From Bacteroidota bacterium (GTDB lineage: Bacteria > Bacteroidota > JABWAT01), in assembly GCA_017303995.1 (NCBI GenBank), contig JAFLBE010000021.1, positions 1 through 64,000 on the forward strand: a DNA stretch of 64,000 bases, read 5' to 3'. The notes beneath the pieces are model-generated. The model saw nothing but the letters and a program-made list of their open reading frames with translations, was not told the DNA's origin and did not search any database. Position numbers and translations under genes: made by a program. Below are positions 1 through 8,094 of the stretch, piece by piece; position 1 is the stretch's first letter; every line of letters starts with the position of its first letter.

Positions 1-2
1 TC

Positions 3-467
3 ACTTATTTTTGGATGGGTAATCATTTTGCCTATCTGACCTTTATCATGGATATGTTCAGCCGGAAAATCCTTTCTGCAATTGCAAGTCAGACACTTCT
101 GGCCGATGAAACTGTTCTTCCTGCACTAAAAAAAGCAATTAAAACCAGAAACAATGAGATTCCTCCCAAATTGATTCTACACTCTGATGGTGGGGGTCAA
201 TATTTTTCCCACAACGTTCTGACCATTATCAAAAAGTACACGATTCAGAGTAGCAGAGCGCAATCCTGTTATGAAAACGCTAATGCCGAAAGAATCAATG
301 GTACAATTAAAAATGACTACCTGATCCCTAAAAAACCGCAGTCTTTCTCTGAACTTTCTCTTTTACTTAAAAAGACTGTTTATCTTTACAATCATGAAAA
401 AACTCACAGTTCTCTTAACAACTTAACACCGGATCAATTCGAATATTTTAATTATAAATCGAAGTGA
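3..467 (+). CDS. IS3-family transposase OrfB, 3' part
   Basis: C-terminal part of an rve-type integrase domain; the gene begins before the window, since the frame is open from base 3 (TYFW before the first Met). It reads like the IS3 OrfB core: DMFSRKI after the first strand, HSDGGGQY around the second catalytic Asp, and ENANAERINGTIKNDYL around the catalytic Glu, followed by the usual YNHEKTHSSLNNLTPDQF end. The first Asp (of DIT) lies outside the window. Counting from the second Asp to the Glu gives 33 intervening residues rather than the usual 35, so this is a slightly short variant. OrfB with OrfA forms the transposase that moves the element by a circular intermediate. OrfA, the left end and the left inverted repeat are not visible, so intactness cannot be judged. 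Confidence 0.85.
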   Translation, partial: TYFWMGNHFAYLTFIMDMFSRKILSAIASQTLLADETVLPALKKAIKTRNNEIPPKLILHSDGGGQYFSHNVLTIIKKYTIQSSRAQSCYENANAERINGTIKNDYLIPKKPQSFSELSLLLKKTVYLYNHEKTHSSLNNLTPDQFEYFNYKSK

Positions 468-502
468 CATCCTTTATAAATCTTGTCAACGTTATTCAGG
501 CA

Positions 503-542
503 ATTACAACTTGTAACTTACCACTTATCACTTGTCACTGAT
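503..542 (-). repeat. Heptamer array after carB C-half
   Basis: On the minus strand, starting about 3 bases after the stop codon at 543, the sequence runs AGTGACA, AGTGATA, AGTGGTA, AGTTACA, AGTTGTA: five successive variants of one heptamer. Similar arrays follow the stop codons of three other minus-strand genes (ends at 2578, 24217 and 31713). Confidence 0.75.
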
Positions 543-2330
543 TCACACCAGCTCGTACTGATAATATTCCTGAATGGATCTGACCACCCAGTTTTCTTCA
601 AGTGTACGGTAAATTCCCTTCACGGCAGCTTGCGCACCTGAAACGGTGGTGATAACCGGAACCCGGTGAAGAATGGCAGCAGAACCAATGGCATTTTCAT
701 CAAAACGGGAAGCTGCACCCAGCGGCGTGTTGAAAACCATGGCAATTTCACCGTTCTTGATCATATCCACGATATCCGGACGACCTTCATTCACTTTGAA
801 AACGGTTTCAACTTCATATCCCTTTTCACGCAGATAAGTTGCCGTTCCCTGAGTTGCAAGCAGCTTGAATCCGAAGCGGGCAAGTCCGTCTACAGCCTGG
901 AGCAAACGGTCGCCTTTGTCACGATCGTTTACAGAAATGAAAATGGATCCTTTTTTCGGAAGGCGATTCCCGGCTGATAACTGTGATTTTGCAAAAGCAC
1001 CGCCAAAATTGGGCGAAATCCCCATCACTTCACCGGTCGACCGCATTTCAGGACCTAAAAACACACCGGCATTCGGGAATTTGCTGAATGGGAACACTGA
1101 TGACTTAACCGTGATGTAACCACGGTAGGTAAATTCAGGCAGATTCAAATCTTTGAGTTTTTCACCGGTCATAATCCGGGCTGCAATTTTTGCAAGCGGA
1201 ACTCCGGTTGACTTGGATACAAACGGAACGGTTCTGGATGCACGAGGATTCACTTCAAGAATGTAAACCTGACTGCCCTGCTGTGCAAACTGAATATTCA
1301 GTGGACCCAAAACCTTCAGGGCTTTGGCAATTCTGACGGTATACTCCCGGATAACATCGAGTTTCTGGGTTGCAAATTGTGGCGGAAGAACCGAAGTGGA
1401 ATCACCCGAGTGAATTCCGGCTTCTTCAATGTGCTCGAGAATCCCGCCAATGTAAACGTCATCGCCGTCACAAACCGCATCCACATCAAATTCAATGGCA
1501 TTTTCCAGGAATTTATCAATCAAAATCGGGTGCTCATCACTGACTTCAACGGCAAATTTCATGTAAGTTTCAAGCTCAGAAGTCGAGTTCACAATCTGCA
1601 TGGCCCGTCCGCCAAGAACGAAAGATGGTCTCACCAGAACCGGATAACCGATTTTTTCTGCAATCACTTTGGCTTCAGTAAATGAAAAGGCTGTTCCCCA
1701 TTCAGGAACCGGGATACCAATACTGTCAATGAGATTCCCGAAAAGTTTACGGTCTTCTGCAAGCGCAATTCCCTCAGGTGACGTACCCAGAATATTTACG
1801 CCGGCATCGGCCAAACGCTGAGCCAGTTTCAGTGGGGTTTGTCCGCCAAAAGTCACAATCACACCGTCAGGTTTTTCGAAGTCGATAATGTTCATCACAT
1901 CTTCGAAAGTCAGCGGTTCAAAGTACAACCGGTCAGTCGTGTCATAATCAGTTGAAACGGTTTCTGGGTTGCAATTCACCATGATGGTTTCGAAACCCTT
2001 GGCCTTCAGGGCAAAAACGGCATGGACACAGCAATAATCAAATTCAATTCCCTGACCAATCCGGTTCGGACCGCCGCCAAGAATGATCACTTTTTTTCTG
2101 TTGGAAGGTTTGGGTTCGTTATTTCCGTCGTAGGTCGAGTAGAAGTACGGCGTATAAGCTTCAAACTCAGCCGCACAGGTATCCACAGATTTAAATCCGG
2201 GAATGACGCCGTGTTCAATCCGGAGTTTGCGGACAGAATTTTCATCAGTTTTCAGCAAAACAGAAAGCTGTTTGTCGCTGAAACCGTATTCCTTGGCTTT
2301 TTGCAGAATGTCTCTGGTAATGTTTGCCAT
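543..2330 (-). CDS. carB: Carbamoyl-phosphate synthase large subunit, C-terminal half
   Basis: 595 residues covering the second half of CarB, which makes carbamoyl phosphate from carbamate and ATP for pyrimidine and arginine synthesis. Residues 1-60 continue the oligomerisation domain (KAKEYGFSDKQ..., VDTCAAEFEAYTPYFYSTY). About 80-200 is the pre-ATP-grasp fold (GGGPNRIGQGIEFDYC), 200-430 the second ATP-grasp domain, and 455-595 the MGS-like allosteric domain (ISVNDRDKG..., LLATQGTATYLREKG). The N-terminal half is a separate gene at 4063-5535, and a DUF4139 gene lies between them. Together the halves (490+595) match the length of a normal CarB (about 1,070), so nothing essential seems missing. 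The break lies inside the oligomerisation domain. Split CarB is known in Methanocaldococcus and Aquifex. No carA is present in the window. Confidence 0.95.
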   Translation of the reverse strand: MANITRDILQKAKEYGFSDKQLSVLLKTDENSVRKLRIEHGVIPGFKSVDTCAAEFEAYTPYFYSTYDGNNEPKPSNRKKVIILGGGPNRIGQGIEFDYCCVHAVFALKAKGFETIMVNCNPETVSTDYDTTDRLYFEPLTFEDVMNIIDFEKPDGVIVTFGGQTPLKLAQRLADAGVNILGTSPEGIALAEDRKLFGNLIDSIGIPVPEWGTAFSFTEAKVIAEKIGYPVLVRPSFVLGGRAMQIVNSTSELETYMKFAVEVSDEHPILIDKFLENAIEFDVDAVCDGDDVYIGGILEHIEEAGIHSGDSTSVLPPQFATQKLDVIREYTVRIAKALKVLGPLNIQFAQQGSQVYILEVNPRASRTVPFVSKSTGVPLAKIAARIMTGEKLKDLNLPEFTYRGYITVKSSVFPFSKFPNAGVFLGPEMRSTGEVMGISPNFGGAFAKSQLSAGNRLPKKGSIFISVNDRDKGDRLLQAVDGLARFGFKLLATQGTATYLREKGYEVETVFKVNEGRPDIVDMIKNGEIAMVFNTPLGAASRFDENAIGSAAILHRVPVITTVSGAQAAVKGIYRTLEENWVVRSIQEYYQYELV

Positions 2331-2365
2331 TTTATTCCTGTACTTTAAATTCTATTTTATATTGA

Positions 2366-2400
2366 TGTCATTCCCGTCCCGCAAGCGGGAGGAATCCATG
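2366..2400 (+). repeat. TGTCATTCC-type hairpin
   Basis: Starts TGTCATTCCC and ends GGAATCCATG, with arms around CCCG..CGGG. It belongs with the elements at 7476-7504, 7535-7563 and 31546-31573, which share the TGTCATYCC start and an internal inverted repeat. It sits between the carB C-half and the DUF4139 gene. Confidence 0.55.
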
Positions 2401-2475
2401 AATTTTGTATTTTTGGGTAAAAGGCTTTTTAAATACTGGATTTGCGTCGCACATTTCATGACCCGCCTTCGCCAC

Positions 2476-2499
2476 CCCTCCTTTGGAAAAGGAGGGGAA
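2476..2499 (+). repeat. CCCCTCC hairpin
   Basis: Inverted repeat with arms CCCCTCCTTT / AAAGGAGGGG around a short loop, in the gap between the carB C-half and the DUF4139 gene. It may act as a small intergenic repeat; there is no T-run of a strong terminator on either side. Confidence 0.5.
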
Positions 2500-2510
2500 T
2501 CTTAAATTTT

Positions 2511-2577
2511 AACCCGTCACCCGTAATCCGTGACCTGTAACCGAATCAGTCACCCGTCACTTGTCCCTTGTCACCGG
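2511..2577 (-). repeat. Heptamer array after DUF4139 gene
   Basis: On the minus strand, two bases after the TAG at 2578, come GGTGACA, AGGGACA, AGTGACG, GGTGACT, then after a short break GGTTACA, GGTCACG, GATTACG, GGTGACG. The unit and placement match the array after the carB C-half. Confidence 0.75.
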
Positions 2578-3987
2578 CTATTTATAGCTGACCTTAACCG
2601 AATAGGTAACTTTTACTTCTGAATCTGCTTTTACCGGCACATCAAAGTAACCTTTGTAATTGGATTCTTTCACAAACTTGTGTGATGAATCTGTAATTTT
2701 CCATTCACCGCCAACATTGGCATAAAGCCGGATGGTGATGTCTTCGGTTTTTCTGTTTCTCAGGCTGACTTCATATTCGGCATTATAGCCTGAACCGATG
2801 CTGAAGTTTTGAAAAGAGAGCTGTTTGCCATTTGCAACCACATCAAACGCTTCGCCGGTTGTGATTTTAACTTCTTCATTGTTGGGTGTGTGATCAATAT
2901 TATCTTCACCCAGTAATTGCTGACGGCCTTTGGAATCCGCTTTGAAAACTCTTACAACACCTTTTGGCAACGGACGGCCCAGGCTATTATCCTTACTGTT
3001 TTTAAAATCATACCTGACAGTAGCCCGGTTGAACTCTTTTTCGTCACCTGAACCCATCGGCAAATTCTCGAAAATGTATCGTTTTTCTACTGATATATCG
3101 TTGGTAGCAAACAACTGAACCTGTTTGGTCTGGTTCATTCCAAGTGTGGTTGGCTGGTCTAAAGTATAGAGATAATATTCGGAAAGATTTTCCTGTTCAA
3201 AAGCAGGGGCGTCAACACTCATAAGGGAAAGCTCATCTGACCGCCCCCCCCTGAATTTTGCTAACGATGAATTTTCAGCTCGTTTTATAGACCCGGCAAC
3301 CAACTGAAGGGTTACATTTTCAAAACGTGCACCCGAGTTGTTGCTCAAAGTTACCCAGCTTGATAAGTCAGATTTTTTCTCATTTTCAGTTAAAACCATG
3401 ATGTAATCAGCAGACCAGTTCATGCCATTGGTCTGATACGAAACCTCAAGTTCCTGTGAGCCTTTAGTCTGATTATTGAGCTTCCAGATTAAAGTTGGCT
3501 GTGAAAATAAATTGGCAGGAATCGTAGGTACAACAACCCGGCCTGAATAGCCAAGAGAAATTTCATTTCCGATCTGATAGATGGGTCCATTATTATTGGC
3601 AATCAGCTTTGCTTTGACTTCTGTTTCTGTACCGTTCTCATTAAGGCGGTAAAGTTTAACATCCTTACCCACATACTTATCCATCAGCCGATTAGATGAG
3701 ATCAGATCATATTCGTAATTCTGTTCAAAAATGGTAAGCTGGTCTGGGTTGGCTTTTGATTTGATTCGTACAGTTTGTGGGATAATAAAGGATGAAACAT
3801 CTTCATATCGCAGGGTTGAAATACCTGCTTTCAGGTCAACTTTCCGGGTTTCTCTGACAAGTCCAAGACCATTGTGGTAAATGGTTACCGAGACGGATGT
3901 CCTGTCAGCAGAAGAACTGACGTTATCCTGAGCAAAAAGTGTGGTCGCCGTTAATACGGTAATGAGAAGGAGAAAAAATGGTTTCAT
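2578..3987 (-). CDS. DUF4139 domain secreted protein
   Basis: 469 residues starting with a clear signal peptide (MKPFFLLLITVLTATTLFAQ), so it is exported to the envelope. The body matches the DUF4139 pattern: early IYHNGLGLVRETRKVDL, then ISSFIIPQTVRIKS-like text, GRVVVPTIPANLFSQPTLIW, and a C-terminal beta-rich part with VEISLRNRK-like strands. The function is unknown; related proteins are predicted outer-surface or periplasmic beta proteins. A possible Shine-Dalgarno AAGGA lies about 10 bases before the ATG. The gene sits between the two halves of carB, an odd place for an envelope protein. A run of eight G (plus-strand C at 3244-3251) lies within the reading frame and could be a slippage site. 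Confidence 0.8.
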   Translation of the reverse strand: MKPFFLLLITVLTATTLFAQDNVSSSADRTSVSVTIYHNGLGLVRETRKVDLKAGISTLRYEDVSSFIIPQTVRIKSKANPDQLTIFEQNYEYDLISSNRLMDKYVGKDVKLYRLNENGTETEVKAKLIANNNGPIYQIGNEISLGYSGRVVVPTIPANLFSQPTLIWKLNNQTKGSQELEVSYQTNGMNWSADYIMVLTENEKKSDLSSWVTLSNNSGARFENVTLQLVAGSIKRAENSSLAKFRGGRSDELSLMSVDAPAFEQENLSEYYLYTLDQPTTLGMNQTKQVQLFATNDISVEKRYIFENLPMGSGDEKEFNRATVRYDFKNSKDNSLGRPLPKGVVRVFKADSKGRQQLLGEDNIDHTPNNEEVKITTGEAFDVVANGKQLSFQNFSIGSGYNAEYEVSLRNRKTEDITIRLYANVGGEWKITDSSHKFVKESNYKGYFDVPVKADSEVKVTYSVKVSYK

Positions 3988-4062
3988 TAGAAATGTCCTT
4001 ATGTTTTGGTTCCCCGTTTGTACTCTGATTGAGAAGTCAGGGTTCCTTGTGTAACCGGATTT

Positions 4063-5535
4063 TTACACCGAAAGCTGGCGGAGTTCATCTTCAAACTCAA
4101 CCAGTTCTTTGATATGATTCAGGAACCAGGGGTCAATTCCCGTAATCCTGAACAGATCTTCAAGGGTGTAACCCAACTGATAAGCATACCGGATGTAGAA
4201 AATCCGCTGCGGATTCGGAACCGCCAGTTTTTCTTTGAGATCCGACCGGAAGTTTTCAATTTCTGACGGGGTCATGGTTAACGGATCTTCTTTGTCTTTT
4301 CCGTCTGTTCCCAGACCCATTCTGCCGATTTCAAGTGAACGGATCGCCTTGTTGAAAGCTTCCTTGAACGTCCGTCCGAAAGACATAACCTCGCCCACTG
4401 ATTGCATCTGAATGCCGAGACGGGGTTTCACGGTTTTGAATTTTTCAAAATCCCACCGGGGAATTTTCACAACCGTGTAATCTATCGTCGGTTCGAAGCA
4501 GGCCGGTGTAACTCTGGTAATGTCGTTGAGAATTTCATCGAGTGTGTACCCAATGGCGAGTTTGGCTGCAATTTTGGCGATGGGAAAACCGGTTGCTTTT
4601 GAGGCAAGGGCAGAAGAACGGGAAACCCGTGGGTTCATTTCAATGACACGCACTTCACCATCAGCAGGGTTGACGGCAAACTGGATATTTGATCCGCCGG
4701 TTTCAACACCGATTTCACGGATGATTCTGATTGAATAATCCCTGAGCGTTTCATATTCTTTATCGGTAAGCGTTTGTGCAGGAGCAACGGTTATGGAATC
4801 GCCGGTATGAACACCCATCGGATCAAAGTTTTCGATGGAACAAACGATGACCACGTTGTCCTTGGTATCCCGCATGACTTCGAGTTCGTATTCCTTCCAC
4901 CCGATTACTGATTCTTCAACCAGAATTTCACTGGAAGGAGAAAGAGTGAGTCCACGATGAACAATTTCCTTGAATTCTTCCATGTTGTAGGCAATTCCGC
5001 CACCGGAGCCCCCCATGGTGAATGAAGGACGGATAATCGTTGGAAATCCGATTTTCTCAACAATCAGCAACGCTTCCTGCATCGAATAGGCAAACTGACC
5101 TTTGATCGTTGCAACGCCGCAATTTTTCATTGCTTCGTTAAACTCGGATCGGTTTTCTGCTTTTTTAATCGCTTTCAGATTGGCACCGATCAGTTGAACG
5201 CCATATTTTTCAAGAACACCGGCTTCGGCAAGCTGAACGGCAAGATTCAGTGCGGTCTGTCCGCCCATTGTCGGGAGAATGGCAGACGGCCGTTCTTTTT
5301 CAATAATTTTTTCAAGGAAGTCGGCGGTGAGAGGTTCGATGTAGGTGGCATCGGCAAATTCAGGATCGGTCATGATGGTAGCCGGATTACTGTTTACCAG
5401 AATCACCCGGAATCCTTCCCGTTTCAGAACGGTGCAGGCCTGGGTGCCTGAGTAATCGAATTCGCAGCCTTGTCCGATAACGATCGGACCACTGCCGATC
5501 AGCAGTATTGAGGAAAGATCTGTCCGTTTTGGCAC
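4063..5535 (-). CDS. carB: Carbamoyl-phosphate synthase large subunit, N-terminal half
   Basis: 490 residues covering the first half of CarB, the carboxyphosphate-forming part that receives ammonia from CarA. Residues 10-32 hold the pre-ATP-grasp motif ([19 protein letters not shown]). About 125-345 is the ATP-grasp domain, with the glycine loop [12 protein letters not shown] and the metal-binding [18 protein letters not shown]. The end (from about 400) is the first part of the oligomerisation domain ([19 protein letters not shown]) and stops cleanly with a TAA after ELRQLSV. The other half is at 543-2330. Both halves keep full ATP-grasp motifs, which argues for a working two-chain enzyme rather than a broken gene. 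A promoter-like TATATTTG lies upstream. Confidence 0.95.
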   Translation of the reverse strand: MPKRTDLSSILLIGSGPIVIGQGCEFDYSGTQACTVLKREGFRVILVNSNPATIMTDPEFADATYIEPLTADFLEKIIEKERPSAILPTMGGQTALNLAVQLAEAGVLEKYGVQLIGANLKAIKKAENRSEFNEAMKNCGVATIKGQFAYSMQEALLIVEKIGFPTIIRPSFTMGGSGGGIAYNMEEFKEIVHRGLTLSPSSEILVEESVIGWKEYELEVMRDTKDNVVIVCSIENFDPMGVHTGDSITVAPAQTLTDKEYETLRDYSIRIIREIGVETGGSNIQFAVNPADGEVRVIEMNPRVSRSSALASKATGFPIAKIAAKLAIGYTLDEILNDITRVTPACFEPTIDYTVVKIPRWDFEKFKTVKPRLGIQMQSVGEVMSFGRTFKEAFNKAIRSLEIGRMGLGTDGKDKEDPLTMTPSEIENFRSDLKEKLAVPNPQRIFYIRYAYQLGYTLEDLFRITGIDPWFLNHIKELVEFEDELRQLSV

Positions 5536-5997
5536 TTGGTTTCCTTAGGTTTTCAGTCAAAAGACCTGTTAAAAGTTTGCAAATATAGGATTTTACCTGC
5601 ATGATGTCAGATTTATGCAGAATGAAATTCAGTTCACGCTAATTCACAATTATCCACAATTTTGGCTGAATGTGATTTTCAATACAATCCGCCAGCAACA
5701 AAGTCAATTCTTAACAAAGAAAAAATATTTAAAAGTGATAAGTCATTTAATTATAATAATATAAGTCGTTTTTGTAAAATGAACATAATGTGATTTAAAT
5801 CATGATTTTCAAGCAGTTAGGTCATGTGATGTTAAGTCTCCGGAATCTTCGCACAAGTTATCCACAGGTTATCCGCAAAAAAAATGGAACCTGAAAGTGG
5901 AAGTAATTGAACACTTTTAACCCGGCATGAGCACTCAATGTATGACATGTTTGCAATTTTCGGGTATCTTTACTTTCAAATGAAGAAAGAACGCTGA
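5536..5997. other. Divergent intergenic region with three DnaA boxes
   Basis: This 462-base gap separates carB (minus) from the TatD gene (plus) and holds no gene. It has perfect DnaA boxes TTATCCACA at 5650-5658 and 5858-5866, and a near-perfect TTATCCGCA at 5869-5877, all in the same orientation; the last two are 11 bases apart, about one helical turn. The stretch 5700-5780 is very AT-rich. It could be a DnaA-binding regulatory or titration site. It is 30-40 kb from the other box clusters in this window. Confidence 0.5.
5580..5610 (-). promoter_or_regulatory. Candidate FCB-type promoter for carB N-half
   Basis: On the minus strand, TATATTTG (5587-5580) fits the -7 pattern TAnnTTTG. Twenty bases upstream is CTG in place of the usual TTG. 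The site is about 45 bases before the carB start at 5535. Confidence 0.4.
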
Positions 5998-7377
5998 ATG
6001 AGTTGGTCTGCAATTGATACACATGCCCATATTTACTGGGAAGATTATGTGGAACCTGTGGAAGATATTCTTGCACGGGCGGATGAACAGGATGTAAAAA
6101 CCATTCTGGTTCCGGGTACCAATCTTGAAACGTCAGCAAAAGTAGTTGAACTTGTAAACCGGTTTCCCGGCAAATTATTTGGCGCTGCCGGCATCCACCC
6201 AAGCGACGTGAAGGATACTGATGAGGAAACTTATCTTTCTGAGATAAAAAAAATTGCTCTTAAACCGGGCATGGTGGCCATTGGTGAAATCGGACTCGAT
6301 TACTACTGGGACAAATCGTTTATCGAAAAACAAAAACGGTTTTTCCACGAACAGATAAAGCTTGCTATCCAGCTGAATAAACCCATCATTATTCACAACC
6401 GGAATTCTGATGATGATCTGATTGATATTCTGAATGAGTATAAGGGCTCTGGATTGACCGGTGTATTTCATTGCTTTTCAGGAGATCGCAGTTTTCTTGA
6501 AAAAGCATTGGCAACCGGATTTTATATTTCCCTTGCAGGTCCGCTCACGTTTAAGAACAGCAAGCTGAAAGATCTGATTCCGTACCTTCCCCTGAGCAGA
6601 TTGCTTACCGAAACCGATTCCCCGTTTCTATCTCCGCACCCCATGAGAGGGAAACGAAATGAACCGGCTTATGTGACTTATGTGGTTAAGTACCTCGCTG
6701 AGTTGTATCATGTCACTGAAGATGACATCAACCGGAACGTCACGTTCAACACCTGGAAACTGTTTGGAATCGGCGAAAAACCCAAACCCGTCACCACTTA
6801 CGAAATCGGACAAAATCTTTACGTCAATCTCACCAACCGCTGTTCGGCGGATTGTGTTTTTTGTGACCGGAAGGAAAACGCCTCGATTCAGGGCTATAAC
6901 CTCAAAATTGACAAAGAACCATCGGCTGAAGACATTCTTTCCCAAATTCCGGATCCGAAAAAATATCATGATATCGTCTTTTGCGGATATGGTGAACCCA
7001 CGATCAGACTCGATGTGCTGAAAACAGTTGCTGCCGAACTGAAATCGAAAGGTGCTTCCATCCGGATGAACACCAACGGACACGGAAATATCATTAATAA
7101 GCGGAATATTCTGCCTGAACTTCAGGGTTTGGTTGATAAAATTTCAATCAGCCTGAATTCTCTTGAAGAAGAGGATTATAATTCGGTGATGAGACTTCCG
7201 AAGGGAAAAGGATTTTATCAGGGCATGATTGATTTTGCCCGCGACGCCAAATCTTTTATTCCGGATGTGACGATGAGTGTGGTTGCCCCGATTGATGCTG
7301 ATGTTTCGGCCTACCGGAACTTTGCAGAAAAGGAAGTTGGGGTTCACTTCAGACACCGGCCCCTCGATTTTCTTTGA
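5998..7377 (+). CDS. TatD-family hydrolase fused to radical SAM domain
   Basis: 459 residues with two enzymes in one chain. Residues 1-255 are a TatD-type metal-dependent DNase/hydrolase with the expected metal ligands: DTHAHIY, GEIGLDYY, IIIHNR, VFHCFSG and TETDSPF. From about 268 a radical SAM domain starts; its cluster cysteines are C282, C286 and C289 (CSADCVFC, the CxxxCxxC pattern), followed by a GYGEPTIR motif for SAM. Radical SAM proteins linked to TatD are a recognised family (TatD-associated radical SAM), but the substrate is not known. The ATG is preceded by a weak purine run (GAAAGAA). It stands alone, with a repeat-rich gap after it. Confidence 0.9.
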   Translation: MSWSAIDTHAHIYWEDYVEPVEDILARADEQDVKTILVPGTNLETSAKVVELVNRFPGKLFGAAGIHPSDVKDTDEETYLSEIKKIALKPGMVAIGEIGLDYYWDKSFIEKQKRFFHEQIKLAIQLNKPIIIHNRNSDDDLIDILNEYKGSGLTGVFHCFSGDRSFLEKALATGFYISLAGPLTFKNSKLKDLIPYLPLSRLLTETDSPFLSPHPMRGKRNEPAYVTYVVKYLAELYHVTEDDINRNVTFNTWKLFGIGEKPKPVTTYEIGQNLYVNLTNRCSADCVFCDRKENASIQGYNLKIDKEPSAEDILSQIPDPKKYHDIVFCGYGEPTIRLDVLKTVAAELKSKGASIRMNTNGHGNIINKRNILPELQGLVDKISISLNSLEEEDYNSVMRLPKGKGFYQGMIDFARDAKSFIPDVTMSVVAPIDADVSAYRNFAEKEVGVHFRHRPLDFL

Positions 7378-7475
7378 AAAGAATACATTTTCCCGCAAAG
7401 GGCGCAAAGCGGGGGGAGTTTTTTATGGGGAAATGCAAAATTTTGTTTAGTAGAATTTTTTGATGAGATGAAACA

Positions 7476-7504
7476 CTGGATCCTGAGTCAAGCTCAGGAT
7501 GACA
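7476..7504 (+). repeat. TGTCATCC-type hairpin, copy 1 of inverted pair
   Basis: Read on the minus strand it starts TGTCATCCTGAGCTTGAC and ends GGATCCAG. It is an inverted copy of the element at 7535-7563, making a two-copy inverted unit of about 88 bases after the TatD fusion gene. Confidence 0.6.
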
Positions 7505-7534
7505 CAATCGTCATTAAATGACTTTCCAGTAGGT

Positions 7535-7563
7535 TGTCATCCCGGACTTGATCCGGGATCCAT
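7535..7563 (+). repeat. TGTCATCC-type hairpin, copy 2 of inverted pair
   Basis: Starts TGTCATCCCGGACTTGAT and ends CCGGGATCCA, with strong internal arms CCCGGA..TCCGGG. It pairs in inverted orientation with 7476-7504. The rest of the 7378-7665 gap shows only CTCTGCG-type repeat fragments (7388-7427). Confidence 0.6.
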
Positions 7564-7665
7564 GCCTTTTCCAACAAACTCTGTTTTCAAACCCAAAGAA
7601 TTTCCAGCGGACTTCGCGTTGTTATAACCTTGCGACTTAGCGTTTAAAGTATAAAAAGGCCAGAC

Positions 7666-8094
7666 ATGAAAAAACCATACACCATTCCTGAAATTCTTAA
7701 AACCCACAAACGGATTGCTGTCCTGGGTTTAAAACCCGGACACATGGAAGTCTCGAATCAGATTTTTCATTTTCTGATTGATAAGGGATTTGATGTGGTG
7801 GGAGTGAATCCGAAGTTTGCCGGAACATATATCGCCCACAAACCGGTTTATGGCACGTTGTCTGAAATTCCGGGACAAATCGATATTGTTGATGTTTTCA
7901 GAGCCTCTGAACATCTTCATTTGCATGTTGATGATATTCTGGGGATGAATCCCCTGCCGGGTGTTGTCTGGTTTCAGCAGGGAATTTCAAGTGAGGAAGT
8001 GGGAGCGACACTGGAATCGAAGGGCATTCAGGTCATTCAGGATTATTGTATTGCCGTTGCATATTCAACTCACAAACCTGAGATTGAAGGGTAG
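7666..8094 (+). CDS. CoA-binding domain protein
   Basis: 142 residues matching the stand-alone CoA-binding (YccU-like) Rossmann family: the first strand is RIAVLGLKPGHMEVSNQIFHF, followed by GFDVVGVNPKFAG and the end VIQDYCIAVAY. Such proteins bind CoA or acyl-CoA; the biological role is not established. Length is normal for the family. Its stop overlaps the convergent RAYT gene (ends at 8070) by 25 bases. Confidence 0.8.
   Translation: MKKPYTIPEILKTHKRIAVLGLKPGHMEVSNQIFHFLIDKGFDVVGVNPKFAGTYIAHKPVYGTLSEIPGQIDIVDVFRASEHLHLHVDDILGMNPLPGVVWFQQGISSEEVGATLESKGIQVIQDYCIAVAYSTHKPEIEG

Noticed and set aside
543-5535. Split carB as a sequencing frameshift
   Set aside because: A complete separate gene of 1.4 kb lies between the two halves, so no single base error could explain it.
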